Assembly (NCBI GenBank): GCA_023150195.1
Contig: JAKLLI010000107.1
Location: forward strand, 1-6,675
Length of the DNA stretch: 6,675 nucleotides
DNA from: Azonexus sp.
GTDB lineage: Bacteria; Pseudomonadota; Gammaproteobacteria; Burkholderiales; Rhodocyclaceae
Reading direction: 5' to 3'
The notes beneath the pieces were generated by a model, which was not told the DNA's origin, ran no database searches, and saw only the letters and a program-made list of their open reading frames with translations. Shown here piece by piece: positions 1 to 5,453 of the stretch (positions are counted from its first letter, which is position 1; each line of letters begins with the position of its first letter). The position numbers were made by a program, and so were the translations under genes.

Positions 1-294
1 CTGGTACACGAAGCCGAGATGGCGGTTGCGCCAATCGCCACGGTCGACCTCGCCCATCGCCGAAAAATCACGGCCCATCAGGGTGACGCTGCCGGTGCTG
101 GGGGCGTCCAGCCCGCCGAGCAGGTGAAGCAGCGTGCTTTTGCCGGAACCGGAGGCACCCACAATGGCCAGCGTTTGTCCGGCGTCCACTTGCAGATTGA
201 TCGCGGTCAGTACCGGTACTTCCAGGCCGCCACCGCGAAAGACCTTGCCCAGTTCCCGGGCGACCAGCACCGGGGTTGCGACGGGATTATTCAT
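1..294 (-). CDS. lolD: LolD, ATP-binding subunit of lipoprotein-release ABC transporter (partial, C-terminus missing)
   Basis: Only the first 98 codons are present; the gene runs off the left edge. The protein is an ABC ATPase that powers extraction of outer-membrane lipoproteins from the inner membrane for hand-over to the periplasmic carrier LolA. The fragment has Walker [10 protein letters not shown] at residues 46-54, the family-typical stretch [11 protein letters not shown] just after it, and ends in GFVYQ, whose last residue (98) is the Q-loop glutamine. Walker B and the signature motif lie outside the window. The ATG at 292-294 overlaps the 3' end of the permease gene by 8 bp (ATGAATAA), with GGAGG at 304-308 as ribosome binding site, so translation is probably coupled. 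Overlap with a LolC/E permease separates LolD from the similar MacB-type ATPases. Confidence 0.93.
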   Translation of the reverse strand, partial: MNNPVATPVLVARELGKVFRGGGLEVPVLTAINLQVDAGQTLAIVGASGSGKSTLLHLLGGLDAPSTGSVTLMGRDFSAMGEVDRGDWRNRHLGFVYQ

Positions 295-1534
295 AGCGCA
301 AGGCCTCCGCCGGGTTGACGCGGGATGCCCGCCAGCTGGGGTAGAGCGTGGCCAGCAGGGAGAGCGCAAAGGCAATCCCGGTCACGCCCCAGACATCGCC
401 CCATTGCAGGTCGGACGGCAGGTCGGAGATGTAATACACCTCCTTGGACAAGAACTGGGTGCCGAGCAGCCGTTCGATGGCCGGCACCACCACATCCACA
501 TTCAGTGCCAGCGCCACGCCCCCGATCACGCCCAGCCCGAGGCCGATCATGCCGACCAGCGCGCCCTGGACGACAAAGATGGCCATGATCGAACGGGGCC
601 GCGCACCCAGCGTGCGCAGGATGGCAATGTCGGCCTGCTTGTCGGTCACGGCCATCACCAGCGTGGACACCAGGTTGAAGGCAGCCACCGCCACGATCAG
701 CGAGAGGATGATGAACATCATGGTTTTTTCGATCTGCACCGCGCGGAAGAAATTGGCGTGACTCTTGGTCCAGTCGTGCAGATAGGCGTCGGCGTTGATC
801 ATCGGCGCCAGTTCACGGGCAATGCGTGGAGCCTTGAACAGGTCATCGACCTTGAGCCGCACGCCGCTGACCATGTCGCCCATCTGATAGAGCTTTTGGG
901 CATCGGCCAGATGAATCAGTGCCAGCCCGGCATCGTATTCGTACATGCCGACTTCGAAGATGCCGACCACGCGGAAGGCACGCACCCGCGGCACCACGCC
1001 CGCTGGCGTGACCGTGCCTTGCGGGGCGATCAGCGTCACCTTGTCGCCCAGATACACGTGCAGCGAACGTGCCAGATCGGCGCCGAGCACGACGCCGAAT
1101 TCGCCAGGCCGCAGGTCGTCCAGGCTGCCGCTTTTGATCGTCTTGCGGAAATCGGCCACGGTGTCTTCCCGATCGGGCAGGATGCCGCGAATCAGCGCGC
1201 CCTTGACCTCGCCATCCACTGAGAACATGCCCTGCGACTGCACGAAAGGTGCCGTCGCCCGCACTTCCGGGTGCTGCGCGGCCTGCGCGGCAATCGACTG
1301 CCAGTCCGGCAATTCGCCGGAGATGCCGGTAATCTGGATGTGGGAAGCCACACCCAGAATGCGCGTGCGCAATTCTTTCTGAAAGCCGTTCATCACCGAG
1401 AGCACGACAATCAGCGCCGCAACCCCCAGCCCAATGCCCGCCATCGAAATCAGCGAGATGAAGGAAATGAAATGGTTGCGCCGTTTGGCTCGCGTGTAAC
1501 GCAAACCAATCAGCAGTTCATAAGCAAGGGCCAT
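287..1534 (-). CDS. lolC: Lipoprotein-releasing ABC transporter permease, LolC/LolE family
   Basis: This is the inner-membrane permease (FtsX/MacB fold) that works with LolD to release lipoproteins to LolA. From the chosen start it has 415 residues, close to E. coli LolC (399) and LolE (414). It begins [17 protein letters not shown], the usual N-terminus of the family; the ATG 18 codons upstream (1588) would add an atypical hydrophilic extension reaching back into nudC. Transmembrane segments are seen near residues 24-50, 272-297, 316-346 and 381-401, with a large periplasmic domain between the first two. [14 protein letters not shown] (about 169-182) falls where the LolA-binding Hook of LolC is expected. 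[16 protein letters not shown] (about 305-320) is the coupling region that contacts LolD. No good Shine-Dalgarno precedes 1534, so the start is likely but not certain. Only one permease is next to lolD; it could be a combined LolC/LolE (LolF-type) protein acting as a homodimer. Confidence 0.92.
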   Translation of the reverse strand: MALAYELLIGLRYTRAKRRNHFISFISLISMAGIGLGVAALIVVLSVMNGFQKELRTRILGVASHIQITGISGELPDWQSIAAQAAQHPEVRATAPFVQSQGMFSVDGEVKGALIRGILPDREDTVADFRKTIKSGSLDDLRPGEFGVVLGADLARSLHVYLGDKVTLIAPQGTVTPAGVVPRVRAFRVVGIFEVGMYEYDAGLALIHLADAQKLYQMGDMVSGVRLKVDDLFKAPRIARELAPMINADAYLHDWTKSHANFFRAVQIEKTMMFIILSLIVAVAAFNLVSTLVMAVTDKQADIAILRTLGARPRSIMAIFVVQGALVGMIGLGLGVIGGVALALNVDVVVPAIERLLGTQFLSKEVYYISDLPSDLQWGDVWGVTGIAFALSLLATLYPSWRASRVNPAEALRYE

Positions 1535-1559
1535 ACGGGCGGAATATTTTGCAAAGGCG

Positions 1560-2336
1560 CTATGGTACACGCTGCGCCAGCGCTGCATCGATCAGGCGGC
1601 GAGAAATGCTGACCGGATCGGGCAGGATGGGCAAAGCATCCACGGTAAACCAGTCGGCTGCCTCGATTTCCGCCGGGTCTGGCCGCAGTTCGCCCCCGGC
1701 GTAATCGGCAAAGAACGCCACCATCAGGGAATCGGGAAAGGGCCAGGGCTGGCTGGCGAAATAGCGGAGATTGAAGATCTCGACGCCGACCTCCTCGCGC
1801 ACTTCCCGGGCGGCGCACTGTTCCAGCGTTTCACCGGCTTCCACAAAGCCGGCCAGCGCGCTGTACACCCCCGGCTTGAAATGCGGACTGCGCGCCAGCA
1901 GCAGGCGCTCGCCGTTCTGCACCAGCACCATCACCGCCGGCGAAATGCGCGGGTAAACCACTTTGCCGCAGCTCGGGCAGGCCATCGCCATTTCGTCGGC
2001 CTTGCGCACGGTCAACGTGCCGCACACACCACAAAAGCGATGATTGCGTTGCCAGTCCAGCAACTGGCAGCCGCGACCGGCCAGCGCAAACCATTCAGCA
2101 CCCGCCAGGGAAAACACCGAGCGCAGCGATACCGCTTCGGCCCCGGCGATTTCCGGCATGTCCGGCAGGTCGACCGCACACACGGGCAGGCCGGCCCATT
2201 CGCCAACGATCAGTCCCTGCGCCGGATCGCCCAGATGGGCTGCGGTCAAACGCGGAAAAATACTGCCCTGCTCGTCGGCAGCCACCGTCAATACCCGGTG
2301 CGCGTTGCGAATGATCCAGTAGCTTGCCTCTGCCAT
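1560..2336 (-). CDS. nudC: NADH pyrophosphatase / RNA deNADding hydrolase NudC
   Basis: A Nudix hydrolase that cleaves NAD(H) to NMN(H) and AMP; E. coli NudC also removes 5'-NAD caps from RNA. It is a cytoplasmic enzyme. The 258 residues match the E. coli length (257). An N-terminal domain of about 95 residues is followed by a zinc-ribbon with paired cysteines C102/C105 and C120/C123, then the Nudix box from G163 to V185 (GFVEAGE, then REVREEVGV). SQPWPFPDS at 195-203 is the diagnostic motif that separates NADH pyrophosphatases from other Nudix enzymes. All catalytic glutamates of the box are present. The start at 2336 follows an AGGGGGA ribosome site at about 2343-2349; another ATG four bases upstream (2338-2340) is out of frame. 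The gene lies 17 bp after the MFS gene and 25 bp before lolC, so it is probably co-transcribed with both. Confidence 0.96.
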   Translation of the reverse strand: MAEASYWIIRNAHRVLTVAADEQGSIFPRLTAAHLGDPAQGLIVGEWAGLPVCAVDLPDMPEIAGAEAVSLRSVFSLAGAEWFALAGRGCQLLDWQRNHRFCGVCGTLTVRKADEMAMACPSCGKVVYPRISPAVMVLVQNGERLLLARSPHFKPGVYSALAGFVEAGETLEQCAAREVREEVGVEIFNLRYFASQPWPFPDSLMVAFFADYAGGELRPDPAEIEAADWFTVDALPILPDPVSISRRLIDAALAQRVP

Positions 2337-2353
2337 TCATTTCCCCCTGAGCA

Positions 2354-3565
2354 TCAACGGGCCTGGGTATGCATCACGATGCGGCCCACAAACCAGATGG
2401 CCACCAGATTGGCGGCCACCGCCACATAACCGACACGGTCATAGCCCTGCATCAGGCCATGATCATCCATGACCACGATAAAGCCGGTCAGCGTACTTGC
2501 CAGGCCCATCGCCAGCGACTGCACGGTGCCGTTTAGCGACATGAAGGTGCCGCGCAGCCGGGCCTGGGCAGCGGACGCAATAATCGCCATCGACGGAATC
2601 ATGCGGCCCGAAATCAGCACGAAAAACGTGGCCGACAGCACAATCCAGAGCGCCAGCGGGATATGCCCGACATGCGTATTGATCAGCAGCGGAAAACTGG
2701 CCAGCACGGCCATCCGCCGATAGGCGACGACCTTGCCGATGCGATCGGCCCAGCGCCCGATCAGCCGCGCCGAAATGAAGGTGGCCGTGCCCCCGGCCAG
2801 ATACACGAGCGGAATATCCTGCTGGGCAATCCCGACGTTATTGACCGCATACAAGGTGATGTAGGGAATCACGGTAAAGCCGGAAAAAATCACCAGGGCC
2901 GAAAAACCCAGTGCGCGTCGATGGTTGGGATCGGCCAGCACGCTGAAGGTATCGGAAAGCAGATGCGCCCGTCGTTCCGCCCCCAGGTGGCTGCGCAGTT
3001 CCGGCAAAAAACGCAGGCCCACCCCGATAAATACCAAACTGACCAGGGCAATGAACAGGAAGGGCGAACGCCAGCCGAGATGATTGGCCAGCCACAGCGA
3101 AAGCGGCACCCCGGCAATGGTCGAAATCGAAAAGGCGCTGGACACGATGCCGCTGGCCTGTGCCCGCCGCGCAAACGGAATCGCATCGCCGATCATGGTC
3201 TGCACCATCGCCCCCATCACGCCACCAAACATGCCGGCCAGGCCACGGGCCACGATCAGGCTGGTGTAGCCCGGGGCCAGACCGCAGGCCAGCGTGGCCA
3301 GTGCGAACAGGACGAAGCAGCCCAGCAACAGGCGCTTGCGCTCGAAACGGTCAACAAAGGTCGCCGCCAATAAACCGGAAATGGCCGCGCTGAAACTGTA
3401 GGACGCCACCAGCAAGCCGAACTCGTGCGCACCAATGCCAAAGGCCGCCATCAGGATCGGCCCCAGCGGCATCATGATCATGAAATCGAGAATGTGGCTG
3501 AACTGGATGCCAGCCAGTGTCAGCAAAAAAAACCGTTCGGTACGCGGAGGAAGTTCGGTGGTCAT
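2354..3565 (-). CDS. MFS transporter, DHA1-like (AraJ-type) efflux permease
   Basis: A 403-residue major facilitator protein with about 12 hydrophobic segments, most likely a proton-driven exporter in the inner membrane. Its substrate cannot be read from sequence. Visible family marks are DFMIMMPLGP at 27-36 in helix 1, a divergent motif A loop (FVDRFERKRLLLG, 70-82) between helices 2 and 3, RGLAGMFGGVMG (107-118) in helix 4, and a motif-C-like glycine/proline segment AGVPLSLWLANHLGWRSPF (151-169) in helix 5, which is typical of drug/metabolite antiporters. A second motif-A-like sequence, RLIGRWADRIGK (267-278), begins the C-terminal half. The start at 3565 is forced from upstream by an in-frame TGA at 3575-3577, and the next Met is residue 29. 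No clear Shine-Dalgarno is present, and a GC-rich hairpin ends 12 nt before the ATG. It follows the thioesterase gene by 59 bp. Confidence 0.9.
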   Translation of the reverse strand: MTTELPPRTERFFLLTLAGIQFSHILDFMIMMPLGPILMAAFGIGAHEFGLLVASYSFSAAISGLLAATFVDRFERKRLLLGCFVLFALATLACGLAPGYTSLIVARGLAGMFGGVMGAMVQTMIGDAIPFARRAQASGIVSSAFSISTIAGVPLSLWLANHLGWRSPFLFIALVSLVFIGVGLRFLPELRSHLGAERRAHLLSDTFSVLADPNHRRALGFSALVIFSGFTVIPYITLYAVNNVGIAQQDIPLVYLAGGTATFISARLIGRWADRIGKVVAYRRMAVLASFPLLINTHVGHIPLALWIVLSATFFVLISGRMIPSMAIIASAAQARLRGTFMSLNGTVQSLAMGLASTLTGFIVVMDDHGLMQGYDRVGYVAVAANLVAIWFVGRIVMHTQAR

Positions 3566-3577
3566 GGACAGACATCA

Positions 3578-3606
3578 AGGGCGCGGCCGCCAAGGATACG
3601 CGCCCT
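3578..3606 (-). promoter_or_regulatory. GC-rich hairpin in the leader just before the MFS start codon
   Basis: AGGGCGCG (3578-3585) and CGCGCCCT (3599-3606) form a perfect 8-bp inverted repeat with a 13-nt loop. It lies between the thioesterase stop (3625) and the MFS ATG (3565). No run of T follows on the minus strand, so it does not look like an intrinsic terminator. Its position where a ribosome site would lie, together with the lack of a Shine-Dalgarno, suggests it could lower MFS translation or stabilise processed mRNA. That role is inference only. Confidence 0.4.
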
Positions 3607-3624
3607 CGCCTGTCCGGTCACCCG

Positions 3625-4089
3625 TCAGCGGGCGACAAAGGTGTCAGGCATTTGCAGTGCAATCACTTCGCCGCGTGCGGTGGCAACGCCCTCGGCAAAC
3701 CCCGTGGCCTCGACGACCACCTTGCGTCCCTTGATTTCCTTCACCCGACCGCGAATTTCCAGCACCGGCCCGAGCGGCGTCGGCTTGAGATAACTCACCT
3801 GCAGCGACCCGGTCACAAAGCGGAAGGCCGGCAGGCTGTCCATCGAGCGGTTTTCGGCACGGTACATGGCCGCGGCGGCCGTGCCCGTGCCGTGGCAATC
3901 AATCAGCGAGGCCAGCAAGCCGCCATACACAAATCCGGGGATGGCCGTATGTTCCGGTCGGGGCTGGAAACGGGTCACCGTTTCCTCGCCGTCCCAAACC
4001 GTCTTGATCTGATGTCCGTCGGCGTTGTTGCGGCCACAGCCATAGCAATGCGCCAGATTCTCCGGGTAGTAATCCTGAAATGCCTGCAT
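3625..4089 (-). CDS. PaaI-family hotdog-fold thioesterase
   Basis: A 154-residue single hotdog-domain protein, the usual size for PaaI/THEM4-like acyl-CoA thioesterases, which hydrolyse acyl- or aryl-CoA thioesters in the cytoplasm. The N-terminus has CYGCGRNNADGHQIK (15-29), the short cysteine-bearing lead-in seen in many family members. The core helix is GFVYGGLLASLIDCHGTGTA (52-71), with D64 in the place of the catalytic acid. The usual H-G-G histidine is replaced by Y55. The following strands (SLQVSYLKPTPLG, 95-107, and VKEIKGRKVVVEA, 116-128) fit the fold. The start has a strong AGGAGG at 4097-4102, seven bases from the ATG, the best ribosome site in the window. It is the first gene of the minus-strand cluster, facing the regulator gene. 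The substrate is unknown. Confidence 0.87.
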   Translation of the reverse strand: MQAFQDYYPENLAHCYGCGRNNADGHQIKTVWDGEETVTRFQPRPEHTAIPGFVYGGLLASLIDCHGTGTAAAAMYRAENRSMDSLPAFRFVTGSLQVSYLKPTPLGPVLEIRGRVKEIKGRKVVVEATGFAEGVATARGEVIALQMPDTFVAR

Positions 4090-4121
4090 GGGTTCTCCTC
4101 CTGGGGGATTGTTGTGCCTGC

Positions 4122-4150
4122 ATCCTAATCAGCCCGGAATAGACTGACCA
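4122..4150 (-). promoter_or_regulatory. Weak sigma-70 promoter candidate for the thioesterase-to-lol cluster
   Basis: On the minus strand TGGTCA (4145-4150) and TAGGAT (4122-4127) are separated by 17 bp; each matches four of six consensus bases. It would start transcription about 25-30 nt before the thioesterase ATG. Such matches are common by chance, so this is only a candidate. Confidence 0.25.
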
Positions 4151-4211
4151 TGCCTGACGAGGACAGTCTGCGTGCAAATTCAGCCAAAACCGGGCGCGGG
4201 CATTTTTCCGC

Positions 4212-4239
4212 TTGCGAACCATCCTTATTTCGATATACT
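4212..4239 (+). promoter_or_regulatory. Probable sigma-70 promoter of the regulator gene
   Basis: TTGCGA (4212-4217) and TATACT (4234-4239) are spaced by 16 bp in an AT-rich patch, pointing toward the regulator gene. The -10 differs from TATAAT at one position. The predicted start site is near 4246, giving a leader of about 100 nt. The arms of the TTGCGAA/TTCGCAA inverted repeat overlap both ends of this promoter. Confidence 0.55.
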
Positions 4240-4245
4240 TCGCAA
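4212..4245. repeat. Inverted repeat TTGCGAA-N20-TTCGCAA framing the promoter (possible operator)
   Basis: The two perfect 7-bp arms are at 4212-4218 and 4239-4245, centres 27 bp apart. One arm contains the -35 box and the other overlaps the end of the -10 and the probable start site. A dimeric regulator bound here would block polymerase. The neighbouring Fis-type regulator is a possible binder through autoregulation, but nothing in the sequence proves that. Confidence 0.4.
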
Positions 4246-4292
4246 ATATGTTGTTTTTGATAAATAACGCAGGGGGCTGCCTTCGGGTATTC

Positions 4293-4328
4293 CTCACCTG
4301 CGAGTTCCCGCAAACGAGACCAGGTGAG
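4293..4328 (+). promoter_or_regulatory. Inverted repeat / hairpin in the leader of the regulator gene
   Basis: CTCACCTG (4293-4300) pairs perfectly with CAGGTGAG (4321-4328) across a 20-nt loop. It ends 7 nt before the GGAGG ribosome site (4336-4340). Within it TGCG (4299-4302) and CGCA (4309-4312) could form an alternative smaller stem, and GCAG/CTGC (4269-4280) a third one upstream. This could be a structured leader or a protein-binding site; no known riboswitch class was recognised. Confidence 0.35.
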
Positions 4329-4345
4329 AGACACCGGAGGGCCCC

Positions 4346-5431
4346 ATGAAGCTCGCTTCCCCAACCCCAGAACGATTCGCCCAAGCGGTCGGGCATGCCA
4401 TCCAGCACGCGCCCGACATGGACACCGAGACCACCCGCCCGCGTCTCCCCTACAAGCCCAAGCCCAATTTCGACACCCTGAATACGGGTGACCCGGTCAT
4501 GCAGCAGGCCATCGCCCGCGCCCGCCGTTTGCTGGGGCGCGACATCCCGCTGATCGTGCAAGGCGAATCCGGCGTTGGCAAGGAACTCTTTGCCCAGGCC
4601 TTTCATCATGAAAGCCCCCGCGCCAGCGGGCCCTTCATTGCCCTCAACTGCGCCGCCATTCCGGAAAACCTGATCGAAGCCGAACTGTTCGGCTATGCCG
4701 GCGGCGCGGTCACCGGCGCGCGCAAGGATGGCGCCATGGGCAAAATCCAGCAGGCGCATGGCGGCACCCTGTTCCTCGATGAAATCGGCGACATGCCGCT
4801 GGCCCTGCAATCGCGGCTGTTGCGGGTACTACAGGAAAGAATCGTGACACCCCTGGGCGGGCACCGCGAGTTTGCGGTGGATATCGCGCTGGTCTGCGCC
4901 ACCCACCGCAAATTGCGCGATGAAGTCGCCGCCGGCCGTTTCCGTGAAGACTTGTACTACCGCCTGAACGGCCTGAGCCTGACCCTGCCTGCCCTGCGCG
5001 ACCGGCAGGATCTGGGTTTCCTGATCCATCAACTGATCTGCGATGAAACGGAAGCCTTCGATTTTTCGACGCCGGTCGGCATCTCCGATGCCGCCATGGC
5101 CACCCTGCTCGCCTACCACTGGCCGGGCAATCTGCGCCAGTTGAGCAATGTCATCCGGCTGGCCTGCGTCCTGCTGGAAGACGGCGAACGGCAGATCGAC
5201 GTCGGCCATTTGCCCGAGGAAGTGTTCGAGCGCCCTGCCCCATCGCCCGCCATGGCGAAGCCAGCCGCCGACGGCCTGGCGTTCATGCCGGTCAACGGCA
5301 AAAATTTGAAGGAAATCGGCGATCTCGCCGCCCAGCAGGCGCTTGCCTCAGTGTCCGGCAACATTTCCGCTGCCGCCCGACTGCTGGGGGTCAGCCGAAA
5401 TACGCTGTACCGCAAGCTGGGCCGGCTTTGA
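4346..5431 (+). CDS. Stand-alone sigma-54 activator-type (AcoR-like) AAA+ regulator with GAVTGA loop
   Basis: A 361-residue protein with the AAA+ domain and Fis-type helix-turn-helix of bacterial enhancer-binding proteins, which use ATP to open sigma-54 promoters. Walker A is GESGVGKE (73-80), Walker B TLFLDEIGD (141-149), the arginine fingers lie in FREDLYYRLNG (R200, R206), the sensor-II-like motif is WPGNLRQL (259-266), and the DNA-binding helices are at about 337-360 (NISAAARLLGVSRNTLYRKL). The core wording, including H187 in the sensor I stretch CATHRKL, resembles AcoR-type regulators. Those normally carry an N-terminal GAF-containing sensory region of some 300 residues; here only about 45 residues precede the AAA+ domain, a PspF-like layout. 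The sigma-54-contacting loop reads GAVTGA (120-125), with V122 (codon GTC at 4709-4711) for the usual Phe/Tyr. GGAGG at 4336-4340 supports the start, and an in-frame TGA at 4325-4327 excludes extension. Target genes are unknown. Confidence 0.88.
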   Translation: MKLASPTPERFAQAVGHAIQHAPDMDTETTRPRLPYKPKPNFDTLNTGDPVMQQAIARARRLLGRDIPLIVQGESGVGKELFAQAFHHESPRASGPFIALNCAAIPENLIEAELFGYAGGAVTGARKDGAMGKIQQAHGGTLFLDEIGDMPLALQSRLLRVLQERIVTPLGGHREFAVDIALVCATHRKLRDEVAAGRFREDLYYRLNGLSLTLPALRDRQDLGFLIHQLICDETEAFDFSTPVGISDAAMATLLAYHWPGNLRQLSNVIRLACVLLEDGERQIDVGHLPEEVFERPAPSPAMAKPAADGLAFMPVNGKNLKEIGDLAAQQALASVSGNISAAARLLGVSRNTLYRKLGRL

Positions 5432-5445
5432 TCCCGCGCCGGCCC
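5419..5445. terminator. GC-rich hairpin between convergent genes (possible bidirectional terminator)
   Basis: GGGCCGGC (5419-5426) and GCCGGCCC (5438-5445) form a perfect 8-bp stem with an 11-nt loop, spanning the regulator's stop codon. The PhoX-like gene ends 9 bp further on, at 5454. Neither strand has a T-run after the stem, so this is not a textbook intrinsic terminator. Its place between two converging genes still makes a termination or mRNA 3'-end role plausible. Confidence 0.4.
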
Positions 5446-5453
5446 GCACGCAC

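Larger units (their letters stand above)
4090..4345. other. Divergent intergenic region between thioesterase cluster and regulator gene
   Basis: This 256-bp stretch separates two divergent genes and is the only sizeable non-coding region here. Its middle (about 4201-4266) is clearly more AT-rich than the flanks, as expected for promoters. It contains a good rightward sigma-70 candidate, a weak leftward one, an inverted repeat around the rightward promoter, and a leader with several short complementary arms. The only open frame I see in it is an uncertain 33-codon one at 4248-4349. I find no tRNA and no riboswitch class that I recognise. Confidence 0.75.

Noticed and set aside
134..1222. Long 362-codon open frame on the plus strand.
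   Set aside because: It lies antisense to lolC and lolD, is rich in His, Gln, Asp and Arg in the way of GC-rich shadow frames, and has no recognisable domain; the minus-strand lol genes explain the region.
1535..1588. Longer lolC start at 1588, adding 18 residues.
   Set aside because: The extension is hydrophilic and unlike the family N-terminus and overlaps nudC; the protein beginning [17 protein letters not shown] matches the usual start.
2663..3373. 236-codon plus-strand open frame.
   Set aside because: It is the antisense shadow of the MFS gene, with low-complexity His/Gln/Arg composition and no domain.
3617..3636. Small hairpin GTC-A-CCCG-TCAG-CGGG-C-GAC around the thioesterase stop codon.
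   Set aside because: The stem is short with a mismatch and no T-run follows; it is within chance expectation for GC-rich sequence.
4178..4194. Sigma-54-like promoter on the minus strand before the thioesterase (TGGCTGAATTTGCAC).
   Set aside because: The GG and GC elements are separated by 8 bases rather than the required 10, and the sequence between them does not fit the consensus.
4251..4266. Possible IHF site in the AT-rich patch, since IHF commonly assists sigma-54 activators.
   Set aside because: The minus strand gives TATCAA but the required TTR half at the right distance is missing.
3899..4810. 303-codon minus-strand open frame crossing the intergenic region and the start of the regulator gene.
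   Set aside because: It runs antisense to a clear AAA+ domain and out of frame with the thioesterase, with no family resemblance; it would also obliterate the promoter region.
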